Origin: Anagrus nilaparvatae
Lineage: Eukaryota; Arthropoda; Insecta; Hymenoptera; Mymaridae
Length of the DNA: 64,000 bases
Direction of reading: 5' to 3'
Assembly (NCBI GenBank): GCA_022575985.1
Contig: JAKSXM010000137.1
Location: forward strand, 22,462,001 to 22,526,000
Part shown: one piece after another, positions 34,754 to 45,450 of the stretch
Numbering within the stretch: the stretch's first letter is position 1
How the letters are laid out: each line of letters starts with the position of its first letter
The notes under the pieces: model-generated
What the model was told of the DNA's origin: nothing
Database searches by the model: none
What the model saw: only the letters and a program-made list of their open reading frames with translations
Position numbers and translations under genes: made by a program

Positions 34754-37215
34754 ATACTTTCATTAAGGTGAAATTGACTTGCTTAATATCTTGAAGATTA
34801 AATGGTCCTTCAGAGTGAAATGTCGAAATCAGTCTATTAAGTACTGTTTTTTAAAAATTGAAAATAATAAAGAAAATATTTGTACAAGTTGTACTTGAAA
34901 TTTAGATGCAAATAAAAGTCAGATTTGGCCTCACAATCTGAATCTTAGTTACTAGTAGGAGAGCTTATTGAGATCTTTTATAAGTGCAGAAAATGTGGCC
35001 AAAAAGATTTTACCAATTTATTGATTCGATATTTGTTAGTTACATAAAATTTTATATTTTTAGTTTTTATCAATCTTTTTGTCCTTTATCAGCTCAAACT
35101 TCAAAAAATGGTAATTGATATTTGTAAAATTGGTCCTATTTTTAAAATTTTCTACCCAAGTATAATAAAATGAATTATATTATATTATATTAGGTATAAA
35201 CCACAAATTTTTTTCATAAATTTATTGGTACTTTTTTTTTATTCGTATTTGAAAACTACAAAAATTCTACGATATAAGTCAGCCATTTAGTAATATACCT
35301 AGCTATTACAATAAAATATATACGTATTAACTGACAAATTTATATAAAATATAAATACAATTATGTAATAGTATATATTACCACTAAATCGTAAAAATCA
35401 TTTGTCATAAAAAGTTAACTTTGCGGTCGCGCCTCTATGGGATGCAAAACATATATATATAAATAGTAGAATAGAAAAAAAAAGACCCTTAATATATATT
35501 TTTTCTCTTTCATCTATAATATAATACGTGCAGAGAGTGTGCTAAAATATCATTGTTAGCAAAAGGTTTTGCTTGATTTATGCGCGTGTCTTTTTTCGTA
35601 CGATGACAATAAAATATATATATATATATATATATAACGCTTGTATTTGTGAGCTATATACCAGTTTTAATTTGTGAGCTATAATAATAAAATATTTTTG
35701 TGAGCTACTACACATTCTAAATGATTTCTTTAAAATTTTAAAAGTTTTACTTTGTGAAAGCAAAAAAAATGAATTATATTGCTTTATATGTTTTCCTGAG
35801 CATCTGCCAATATTTGTCATCCATTAACGCACTTTTTTTGGATATAAATATAAATTTTTATAAATGTCTTGTTAAAAATTTTTTTTTATACGTGCATATA
35901 AAAGTGTTGATTCACCCTGTGGTTTTCATAAGTGCATTTGTATAAATTTATTGTATTCCATTCATTTATTTGAGAGTTTATGAAAATTTTCAACTATTTA
36001 TCATTATGTTGTAAAAAATTTAGTCAATTTTTTATTTAAAAATTTTTATTAAAAAATGTGTACTCATCTATGGTACTCATATATACTTTGCGTGTCTTAA
36101 ATATTAATTCAAATTTTTTTGAACATATTGTTTTTTATATTTATTCAATTTTATACATAAGAAACATATGCTTTCTTATATATTTAACTGAATTTTATGT
36201 AAGAAAAGAAAATTATTTCTCAATAATATAATTTTTACAAAAAATAAAAGAAACCGTTATGAAATAATATTAACGTCCATATGTTATTTGTTGTAATATG
36301 CATATTGTGATGTAGGTGAATGCTAAATTTTTATAACTTTTAGGCTGAAAATGTAATGTCAATAAAGTAATTTTTTATTTGTTTAAAAAAGTTAAATTTA
36401 TTGTTATCGATTTTTTTTATATAAATTCTTTTCCTTCTTTTAGCAATTGCCATTCTCCACCCAATATTAGGCCTCCTATAGATTACACAATTTTTCGCCC
36501 TCCTGAGCGTAAACTTTGGCGCTAAATTTTATGCACTAGCTCTACTCCTAGATAAGAAACATGTTAGTATCAAAACTTCTGCGCCCTTGATACTTAACAT
36601 ATAATTAAACTATTATCCCCGAAAAAAATCCTTCACAATTAATAAGTCACAGTTTACTTATCCCTAAAATGGAGCACTCGCATCAACCCCTAAAGTAACT
36701 TAGGTCTATGCTTCCCTAATCTCTTGCGATAATATAGACGAAGTTTACTTAATTCTAGAATGGTGTACTCACATTTTATTTTAGAAAAAGCTTTGTTCCA
36801 GGGAGTTTTGTACTATAAACGATATTTTCATTTTAGGTTGGTAAATAGAGTGGGGGAGGGGTCCAAAGAAAGTTTTTCCATCTTGCCCAAGAGCCTGTAC
36901 AAAAATTTAATTTTCTATTTAACATATTAAAAAAGGAAAAAATCTTGTAAAAAACAGAGTTTAATAAAGGCATTAAGTAACTTAATTTGTTCAATTAATA
37001 GATAAATCGTATATTTTTGGTGTTTGTTATCAAATTCTTGCAAGCCTCCTTATTATTTCTAATTAGTTAAGATTTATCCATACTTTTGGTACATTAAACC
37101 CAAATAATTAGTTCTAAAATAATTTCATTATTTTATTGCTGATTTATTGAAAATGCATTCCTAAAAGACATAATAAATTACAATAAGTTTTCACAACAAA
37201 ATTAATTGAAAAATT
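34754..37215. other. Intergenic with a TTTGTGAGCTA cluster
   Basis: No supported gene. Short frames at 35578-35820 and 35754-35945 are mutually overlapping and low in complexity. An (AT)n tract is at about 35615-35634. The motif TTTGTGAGCTA occurs three times at 35646, 35671 and 35697. Confidence 0.5.
35646..35707 (+). repeat. Three copies of TTTGTGAGCTA at ~25-base spacing
   Basis: Exact 11-base copies begin at 35646, 35671 and 35697. Two further copies lie 12.5 kb away at 48193 and 48247. The spacers are AT-rich and only loosely alike, so this is either a decayed minisatellite or a cluster of binding sites. Confidence 0.6.
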
Positions 37216-37410
37216 ATGTTTTTTCAGAAATCAGTTATCAAACACATTTTTCAAAAAATAATTAGTCATCTCAGTTACTTGATATTCAAAATGCATAAAT
37301 GTAATCAGTACCAGTTAATCATGATACCTTTTAATACATATAACACAATCTGTACACCTAGATCTAACGTAGTATATGTGAGCAAAGAAAATGAGATATG
37401 TTTTGGTGAC

Positions 37411-37473
37411 TCCCTGATCCACCTGGGGGCGGAATACCATACGCCTCTGCCGCCCTCTCGGGCGTATCAGGGA
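37411..37473. other. GC-rich structured island with possible pseudoknot
   Basis: TCCCTGA (37411-37417) pairs with TCAGGGA (37467-37473) around a GC-rich core. Within it, GGGCGG (37427-37432) can pair with CCGCCC (37450-37455) and ATACGCC (37439-37445) with GGCGTAT (37461-37467), which together would be pseudoknotted. CGCCC-TCTC-GGGCG is an alternative local hairpin. It lies inside a 141-codon open frame (37216-37641) that I do not accept as a gene. It may be a structured RNA or a mobile-element fragment; no known family was recognised. Confidence 0.4.
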
Positions 37474-37641
37474 TGTACCATTATGAATTTTATGTACACT
37501 AATGTCAAAGAGGTATATTTAACACTGGTGAAATTACGTGCAAGCTTTCACTTTTATTTATATATTAACAATAAGTATCATTTTCACCCTATTATTTTAT
37601 TGACAAAAAAAATTTATCAAAAAATTTTGACATTTTTTTAA

Positions 37642-38780
37642 TTACCTATATTACAAGCATTAAAATTATAATTTATATACATTGAAATAATATAAAAAAT
37701 GACCATATTTTTTTTTTTTTAGATTTTTTTCTAAAATACATTTTTTTCTCAGTATAAAATACACAAACGTATTAATTTACCGTATCGATGCTTTAATAAT
37801 TACTATATTTATGTAAAAAAAAAAAATATAATATATTCTAGATATATGTTGGAAAATTATTTCCGGTAATTAGGACCAATTTGAATTGACCGTTTTGTGA
37901 CAAAACAAGCGATGCATGGAATTTAACGTTAATAATAAATTTAAGGTCATAGATTCATATATAAATGTAATGTATAATTAATAAAAATTTTATTTTTAAT
38001 TTTTAATATGCATGACTTTTTATATAATTTATAATTTGTTATTAATTTTTCTTTTTCTTTTTGTGGGTGAGCACTGTTATATATTTTATTTGTCATGGGT
38101 AATTGGTAGTCTTACAGAAAATTAAAATCAGTTGCAGCCTCAGTTAAGGGCTGAATTTAAGACAACAAGAATTAATATTCTCTTTTTTGGTAGTGATTCC
38201 CTGAATTCAGATTCTTAGATATGAGCAATCTTCGTATTTTTTATGGCATTCATTATTTATTGTCTTTTTTTATACTTGTGGAAATAGTTTTGTTGCACAA
38301 AGTAATAACCATTACTCATCAAGGGTTCGAAAAAAAAAGTTCGTGTATCAAAACAAAATTTTGTCGTTCCATCCCTATATATTTCAATAGTTTTGTAAAT
38401 TTCAGTAAAACTTAAAATATTAATGAAAATAATGACAAACCCTCGTTTTTATTTTATTAATTATACGTTAAATCAGCAAGTTTTAATATTTTATAAAAAA
38501 ATGAAACCCTTCAATAAAGCTCACATATATAATTAAATAAAAGAATACTGAAAAAAAGAATCAAACTTTTATAAAAAAAAAAATAATTTTCACTTTCTTA
38601 CATAATAATTATTAGTATATAGTGCAAGTAACTCTAAAAATAAATATTATAAATTGTTACGTATAAACGTACATTTTAAAATTTCTTTCTCGCTCTTTTG
38701 TGTATAAATTATAAATTATACTTGTATTGTAAAGTATTATAATTAATATCTGCATTTGAAGTTCTTATAGTTTTTGATTG

Positions 38781-38817
<37 letters not shown>

Positions 38818-39347
38818 TTTATGTGTGTATTCTATAAGCTACCCCCATATTCTATTATATATATGCACTATTAAGGCCATAAAAACTAATATTTTATGTG
38901 CAAATAGAAACCTTCTTAAATTTTTCCCCCTTATGTATGTGCTTTACGATTTATAAATTCGCTAAATTATTCATTCATCATTTAAGTTGCTTATATGCGC
39001 ATTATGCATTATACTATTTTTGACTCCAGAAAAAAAAATTGTAAAATGTCATTTGTCTCTATATGGATGTATTATTATTATCATAAATGCAAGTATCTTT
39101 GTAAGTTTTACATCAGCTGAATGATTTTTTTCTTTATGCTCTTGCTTATTATCATCGTTTTTTGAACAGTAGGGTAGATTTTTCAGTACATTTACGGAAT
39201 TTTTGTAAATTTACGATTTTTATCGAAAATTTACTACACTAGAACTTCGATAATTTGAACTAATAAAAGCAGGTACTAACCCCGATTAACAAAAATCCAG
39301 ATTGGCCGGAATTTATAAAAAAAATGTTTAAATACCTATAATTTACA
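37642..39347. other. Intergenic with a long (AT)n microsatellite
   Basis: An uninterrupted (AT)n tract runs from about 38784 to 38814. The short frames at 38221-38415 and 38774-38956 (the latter over the microsatellite) are not supported as genes. Confidence 0.5.
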
Positions 39348-39573
39348 TTAACCCATTAGCTCCGGTGGGTCTAATTGAGAGTCGCTTGGTTTTTTGCTTC
39401 AGAATAGGGTTGAAAATGATTTTTTATATATTTAAAGATGGTTACGGAAACAAAAGGATGTGCTCTTTCATATTCTGAAGTCAGATTTCCAGTATCATGG
39501 GCCAGTATTTGAAATATGGCTTCTATAAGGAAAAAACCAAGCGACTATGAAATGGTCGCGCATTACGGGTTAA
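39348..39573. mobile_element. Short piggyBac-type MITE with TTAA ends
   Basis: Bounded by TTAA at 39348-39351 and 39570-39573, the interior starts CCC and ends GGG. Imperfect inverted repeats run inward and share AGTCGCTTGGTTTTTT (about 39393-39408, mirrored at about 39532-39547). TTAA target duplication next to CCC...GGG ends is the signature of piggyBac-like elements (family knowledge). At ~220 bases it has no transposase. Confidence 0.7.
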
Positions 39574-40695
39574 AAGAAAAGTTTATTATAATGCATATAT
39601 TATAAACATTTGGACAAATATTTTTATATTAATTTTTTGATTCTATTATAAATAATAAACAAGATCGTGTTTAATATTTATAATAAACTTATCAAATTAA
39701 TTTAATTAATTGGAACGATAAACAGTGTTTATATTACACGAAGATAATATAGTAGGTAAATAGAAATAAAATTAGAAATTTATAATCTTTATTTATCCTA
39801 CAAAATTCTAATACTTTTGTAATTATTTAGCAAACATACGTATATATATATTATTTGATAAAATTAGATAACTTTTGAATTTATTTGATTAGGATTTTAT
39901 TTTATAATTTAAATGATGATAATTGATTTTCAGACATCTAAATGAGAATTTAAGCAAGATATATTTATCATAGATAAATTAAATTATTATGAAATATTGT
40001 TTAATTTTAAGTCATGATTTATTTAGACGGTCGTCCTGATTTTTATTATTTTTTGGTTTTTAAGTATTTAAAAGCATTTTGCAGCTTGAAATTTTGCAAA
40101 TTATTAAATTTTATTATTATTGAAATGCCTTTTTCTTCAGTAAAATAATGAAGGACTTGTTTTTAGATACTGGCTGTCACCAGATTTGGTCTACTGTAGA
40201 TTTCCGACGAATTGTCCTGAGATCTCTAAATTGGGGGAGATCTCAGGAGATCTCCAGAGATCTCGTGAGATCTTAAAATTGTTTTTTATTATTTCAAATG
40301 ATTGAAGCTTATTATGCTAAAAATGTTTATAAATAGCTTCAACAGGCCCACATTGTTCCTAATACATGCAAAAAAAATTTAAGCTGTATTTATCCTTAGC
40401 TAAACCATCAAAACTTGTCTTTTAATCAAAAGAAAATCTATAAAAATATTATTTTTTTCTCTATTATACTATCTCAATAGAAACATAAATTGCTTATGAA
40501 GAAATTTTAAATCATTAAATTGTTTTTTTAATGAAATTAATGAAAAAAATGATTTAAACACAGCATGTTATTGTTTAGGGTACTTTGAACTACTATTTTT
40601 TATTCTTAATTAAATACATTACCCAGCAAATGCTCAACACCCCATATTTGTAAAAAATGCCCTGCCATAACTGCATGTGCAAAATGTTAAATGAT
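39574..40695. other. Intergenic with a GAGATCTC cluster
   Basis: No gene. The palindrome GAGATCTC or a one-base shorter form recurs five times between 40219 and 40273. Confidence 0.5.
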
Positions 40696-40838
40696 AAATT
40701 AAAAAATATTTAAATGAAATTGACTCTTTATTTTATCACCTGAATAACATTATTTAAAAACATAACATTTAAAATAAAATCAATAATAATTAAAGAAAAA
40801 AAAATCAGGTTGAGTCCTTCTTGTTTGAAAATATTTAT

Positions 40839-41236
40839 TTAGCCTTGCTTCTTCTTGTTCTTAATTTTGTCATAAACAGCTTGTCCAACACTAACTACAG
40901 TACCTACCGCACCGACGATGCCCTGAAATGAAATATAAAAATATTTAACACAGCATCAAATACATTAAAAAAGTTTAGCTTGCAATGAATAAAATGGGAT
41001 TAGATTAAAAATAAATTAACCACATTATCAGTAATTGAATTGATTTTGTATTTATCGTGAATGATTAATTAAAAAATGTTTAATATTTAAAATTTCCTTC
41101 TTACCCCAACTTTTCCAAGAGATATTTTTCTATCGTCATTATTTTCCTCTTTATTTTCAGCAGGTGCTACGTTAGTAGCACTTGAAAATGCAAGAATGGC
41201 AATAACAAAAATTAAGAAAATTTTGCTAGTTTTCAT
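40839..41236 (-). CDS. Small secreted lysine-rich peptide precursor, family copy 3
   Basis: Exons 41105-41236 (44 codons) and 40839-40922 (27 codons plus TAA), phase-0 GT-AG intron. The 71-residue precursor has a signal peptide ending near SSA (residue 20), an acidic pro-region (APAENKEENNDD) and a short RKISLGKVG link. The 27-residue exon-2 peptide begins GIVGAVGTVVSV and ends YDKIKNKKKQG. The terminal Gly after QKKK-type basic residues suggests amidation. An in-frame upstream ATG exists at 41284 but lies before the splice acceptor TTTTTACAG, so the MKTS start is preferred. All four paralogues start the same way. Layout is that of cationic amphipathic host-defence or venom peptides, but activity is untested and the peptide belongs to no family I can name. 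Confidence 0.8.
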
Positions 41237-41465
41237 TTTAAATTCGGTTTTTAACTGTAAAAAAACAATTATTTTAATAATCAACTTAGACTAATTTTCA
41301 ATTTGACCATTGTTTCTTGTAACTTTAATTTCAATAGCCTAACTGAAAATTGAAATGTAAAATACACCATTATAGATATATTTTTAAAAGTATTTAGTCA
41401 ATCTTACTTGATTTTCTTGTTACAATTAAAATTGAACTGTGAATAGAAATAAAATAATTTTCTTT

Positions 41466-41472
41466 TTATATA
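41466..41472 (-). promoter_or_regulatory. TATA box of peptide gene copy 3
   Basis: TATATAA on the minus strand. It is preceded by GCAAGCA and a CATATG-centred palindrome (41481-41494), all conserved in the mirror-image promoter of copy 4. Confidence 0.5.
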
Positions 41473-41493
41473 TGCTTGCTCAAATCATATGAT

Positions 41494-42186
41494 TCAAGTA
41501 GTAAAAATTGTACTATTTTGTATTTGTTTTTTTATTATATGCATATTAATTAGCACATAATGATTTAGTAAATAATATAAAATTTAAATTAAAATGATTT
41601 ATAATGATAATTTAAACAAGATAAATTTATTTAGATATAGTATTTTTATCATAAATTTTTTGAATTATATGAAATGTTGTTTACTTTTTAAATACTTTCT
41701 TAGTTTATTATTTATTTAGACTCTTATTCCGTAAAATTAATGATGTAAGAATTATTATAATTGATATACTTGGATGGTATCGATTAACGTCGTCACTTTG
41801 GATTTATAAAATAGTTGGACCACAATTTCCTATCATTAGTCCCTGCTTCAAAATATTTCCTGAACCAAAGCTTCTTTTTGTAACTGAAATTAACCAATTT
41901 TTAGATTGTAGTCAAAGTGTATAAAAAATAAAATCTTTTAAGTTTTTGTCGACGTCCTGATCGATGAAGCATCCTCTTTCATTTAAATTTTTTCATTAAA
42001 TTTTTGCAACTTCGTTCCCAAAAATGATAAGAGAAATAATTTCTGTAGATTACAGCATTTATCAATACACTAGTTAGCAATTAGCTAATCTTGTTATTTA
42101 ATTAATACAATTACTTGGAATTAAATTTTTAAAAAAGTAAACAAACAAAAATATAATTTTCCTCATTTGATTTTTACAAAAATTAT
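41494..42186. other. Shared spacer between divergent peptide genes
   Basis: About 690 bases of A+T-rich sequence separating the two promoters. It is not inverted-repeated. No coding signal. It could act as a common regulatory region for both genes (inference). Confidence 0.4.
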
Positions 42187-42207
42187 ATCATATGATTTGA
42201 GCAAGCA

Positions 42208-42215
42208 TATATAAG
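42208..42215 (+). promoter_or_regulatory. TATA box of peptide gene copy 4
   Basis: TATATAAG, with the upstream motif CATATGATTTGAGCAAGCA conserved in copy 3. A likely non-coding first exon ends near 42270-42273 (CAAG then TAAGT). The intron probably closes at the TTTTTTTACAG acceptor ending at 42497. Confidence 0.55.
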
Positions 42216-42515
42216 AAGAAAATTATTTTATTTCTATTCACAGTTCAATTTTGATTGTAACAAGGAAGTCAAGTAAGTTTGACTAAATATTTTTAATAAC
42301 AATTAAGAATACAATTGCTTAAGTTTTTATTCACTTAATTAATAAATATTCAAAAAAAGATAAACACTAAACATTTCTTTAATGGTGTATTTTACATTTC
42401 AATTTTCAGTTGGGCCATTGAAATTAGAGTTACAAGATACAATGGTCAAATTGAAAATGAGTTTAAGTTGATTATTAAAATAATTGTTTTTTTACAGTTG
42501 AAAAACGAATTAAAA

Positions 42516-42944
42516 ATGAAATCTAGCAAAATTTTCTTAATTTTTGTTATTGCAATTCTTGCATTTTCAAGTGCTACTAACGTAGCACCTGCTGAAAATA
42601 AAGAGGAAAATAATGACGATAGAAAAATATCTCTTGGAAAAGTCGGGGTAAGAAGGAAATTTTAAACATTAAACATTTTTTAATTAATCATTCACGATAA
42701 ATACAAAATCAATTCAATAAAATGAGTGCAAAATAAAATATGATGCTTACTGATAATGTGGTTAATTTATTTTTAATTTAATCCCATTTTATTCATTGCA
42801 AGCCAAACTTTTTTAATGTATTTGATAATCTGTATTAAATTTTTTTATATTTCATTTTAGGGTATCGTCAGTGCCGCAAGTACTATAGTTGGTGTTGGAC
42901 AAGCTGTTTATGACAAAATCAAGAACAAGAAGAAGCAAGGCTAA
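42516..42944 (+). CDS. Small secreted lysine-rich peptide precursor, family copy 4
   Basis: Exons 42516-42647 and 42861-42944, phase-0 intron (donor GTAAGAAG, acceptor TTTCATTTTAG), 71 residues. Exon 1 differs from copy 3 by one residue (Ser for Thr at position 3). The exon-2 peptide starts GIVSAASTIVGV and shares the tail YDKIKNKKKQG. Comparing the two copies by eye, exon 1 has 3 base differences in 132 (1 changing the protein), while exon 2 has 8 in 84 (5 changing the protein, all within the first 11 residues). The second exon therefore looks like the functional, diversifying peptide. The arrangement, head-to-head with copy 3, arose by inverted duplication. Role unknown. Confidence 0.8.
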
Positions 42945-43089
42945 ATAAATATTTTCAAACAAGAAGGACTCAACCTGATTTTTTTTTCTTTTGTTATTAT
43001 TGATTATACTTTAAATGTTATGTTTTTAAATAATGCTATTCAGGTGATAAAATAAAGAGTCAATTTCATTTAAATATTTTTTAATTTAT

Positions 43090-44550
43090 TTGAACCAAAA
43101 AATAAAATAAAAAGTTTCATGATAGAGTTCGTTTAACAACTTACACATGCAGTACCCTTGGGATTGGGTATATTTGGTTATTTGGTAAAGAATCCTTAAA
43201 ATATTAAAATTTTTTAATAAATAAATCGCTTGGTTTGAATAATTTAAATCATTTATGAGAAAACATGCTAGTAATTGTAAAATTAAATTATAAAAATGTT
43301 GTTTTTTGTATAATTATCCATAGTTTTTTTAATCAAAATTATCATATGCATAAGAGGGCAAGGGGGGGGGGCGTAAAAATTGTCTAGATAATCAATTTTA
43401 AATGAAAGAGTTTCAGACAAGAATTATATACTAAATTGTATTTTTATAAAAAAATTTTTCGTCTAATAACCTGGGCGAATTTAGACCAACCATAAACAGT
43501 AAAAAAATCTATTATGCATTCCGTTTTCACTTTAAAATTAAAATTTTTTAACAATAATTTTTAAATTTATTAGAATAATAAATATAATTCATTGCATTTA
43601 TTTATACACTACTTAAATTTAAAAAAAAATACACATATCTTTTTTATATATAAGAAAGTAGCATAAGGTTAAATCCTCCTTAAAAAAGATGTTCATTTTT
43701 TTCTTCACCATCAGCCACGCTTATTGAAAATTATTTTATGTCCGCTAAATTTTTTTTCTTCCTTCAATATATTGTAAAATACCTTTATACAGATACATCT
43801 AAGCGTTCATATACAACAGATGCTTTAACGATTATAGATACATGTTTGTGGTTTATTTATGTAAGTCAATAATTCTTGATGAGCATACGTTAATAACTCG
43901 AATATTCGATAAAGAGAATATTATTTATTGAAAAGTATAAAAATGAATGACCGTCAATTGATAATAATAAAAAAAAACAATATTCAGCATGTGTGTGCAA
44001 CCGCAAACCACCAGGTTCCTCCTTATTATTATCAGCTTTATAGAATTTTAATTTTATTGTGCATGATTATATTACGATTATTTTTTATTTTAAAGAAATA
44101 GGTATTCACTTAAATAATATTTCAATTAATACTTTGCATTTTTAAGATAATCAACTTTCATCTTCATCAATTATTTGTGAAATTTTGTTCAGGTATTTCA
44201 AAATGCAATTTCGCTAAAAAAAAAAATGGTTTTCTATATGAGGAACCAAAATAATTGGGAATAGTAAAAATTCTTATAAAATTATTATAAGAATTAGTAT
44301 AAATAATGAGAGTTTTGGCCTATCTTAAACGATAAACAAAGCAACTTTTTGAAATAAATAGCTAACCTAATATATATATATATATATAATAATAATAATA
44401 CAAAAAATAGCAAAATGAAAAGTACTACCAAAGGGCGGAAACATTTTCTCAATAGCTAAGAGTTATTTATCGTTGTTATCCAAGTACATTTGCAAAAGAC
44501 TTTACTTTTACTGCAAATACTTCTCTTTGGTACTTTATTTACACATACTG

Positions 44551-44583
<33 letters not shown>

Positions 44584-44919
44584 AGTACATTTAAGAAAAG
44601 TTTTATATAAAATCTTTCTTGGAAATTCAGTCTTATTGTGCGAATTTTGTGCTTTTATTTATTTTATTTTTGGAAACTGTAAACTTTAGCTTCTTATGCA
44701 AACATGTAACTAATTATAAAGGTCTTTTGTTTATAAGCTATGATAAATTTACCTATTTCTTAAAAGTATCTATTTGCAGAAAAGAAAGTAAAAATAATTT
44801 TAATTATTAATTATTGAATACTTTAAATAAAGTACATTTAAGTAATCATTATCTGGTTATTCAACTTAAATTTGGGCTAATGAATAATTAAAACAAAGAA
44901 ATATAAATATGCAAAAAAG
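43090..44919. other. Intergenic, nothing recognised
   Basis: A+T-rich with a G run at about 43362-43371 and an (AT)n tract at about 44556-44582. The frame at 44619-44810 is not supported. Confidence 0.5.
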
Positions 44920-45450
44920 GTGGTCATTGTCGCTACTACAGCTGACGGAGGTTTAATTCCGTATCTCTTATCTGAGATTCAACCCCAAGTTATTTTGTAG
45001 AAGAAATAATCTAGAAGTAAGAAAGTCTTGATGGTACAATACAATGCCCCGTCAGATTAAAGCACCATATTGTTGGATACACGAACCAAATTCATGGCTT
45101 AGAACTGCTCGTAGTAATACGAACAATCTTGTGTTTTAACTTTAGTCTTACGACTTTCAGTATATCAGTGCGGCCTTACGACCTTTTATCATCTTTGTCA
45201 TTACGACTTTTTATTTTTTCATTGAATTCTCTTTTGCTTCAGGATAGGCTTCCCTATTTAGAGAGATCGACGTCCACTACCCATCCGCGGTTTTTTAAAG
45301 CTTTCTTATTCCTAGATATTTCTCCCTTTCCCCTTCTGTTTGACAAAGACCTGGTGAAGAACCCCTTCCAAAAGCTGGGATGAGTAGCATCGGACCACCT
45401 GGTATTAGTGAGGGGGATGCTTTCTTATATACTTAATAAAACCAGTTTTT
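44920..45450 (+). repeat. GC-richer island, possible decayed tRNA-type repeat
   Basis: About 500 bases of markedly more balanced composition than the flanks. GAGATTCAACCCC (44976-44988) loosely resembles a polymerase III B box, and TTACGAC(C/T)TTT recurs at about 45149, 45176 and 45203. An 84-codon frame (45129-45383) is Ser/Leu/Phe-rich without start or splice support. It could be an unrelated SINE-like element or a transposon fragment; no boundaries or duplications were found. Confidence 0.3.

Larger units (their letters stand above)
40696..41493 (-). repeat. Inverted duplication, left arm
   Basis: Reverse-complement partner of 42187-43089, carrying the whole secreted-peptide gene from promoter to 3' flank. 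Similarity starts at the CATATGATT palindrome upstream of the TATA box and ends at TTAAATATTTTTTAATTT beyond the gene. The arms differ by small substitutions and an extra ~100 bases in the right arm's 5' region. Confidence 0.85.
42187..43089 (+). repeat. Inverted duplication, right arm
   Basis: Mirror image of 40696-41493. It contains an additional segment around 42295-42390 (ATAACAATTAAG...) within the 5'-UTR intron that the left arm lacks. Confidence 0.85.

Noticed and set aside
37216..37641. 141-residue plus-strand frame
   Set aside because: Long for this AT content, but its ends are low-complexity and its centre is the structured GC island; no homology, no splice or promoter support.
38774..38956. 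60-residue frame starting in Tyr-Ile repeats
   Set aside because: Translation of an (AT)n microsatellite.
41237..41284. Upstream in-frame ATG adding 16 residues to peptide copy 3 (and the mirror at 42468 for copy 4)
   Set aside because: It precedes a TTTTTTTACAG acceptor, so it is intronic or 5'-UTR, and it would bury the signal peptide; all paralogues start at MK.
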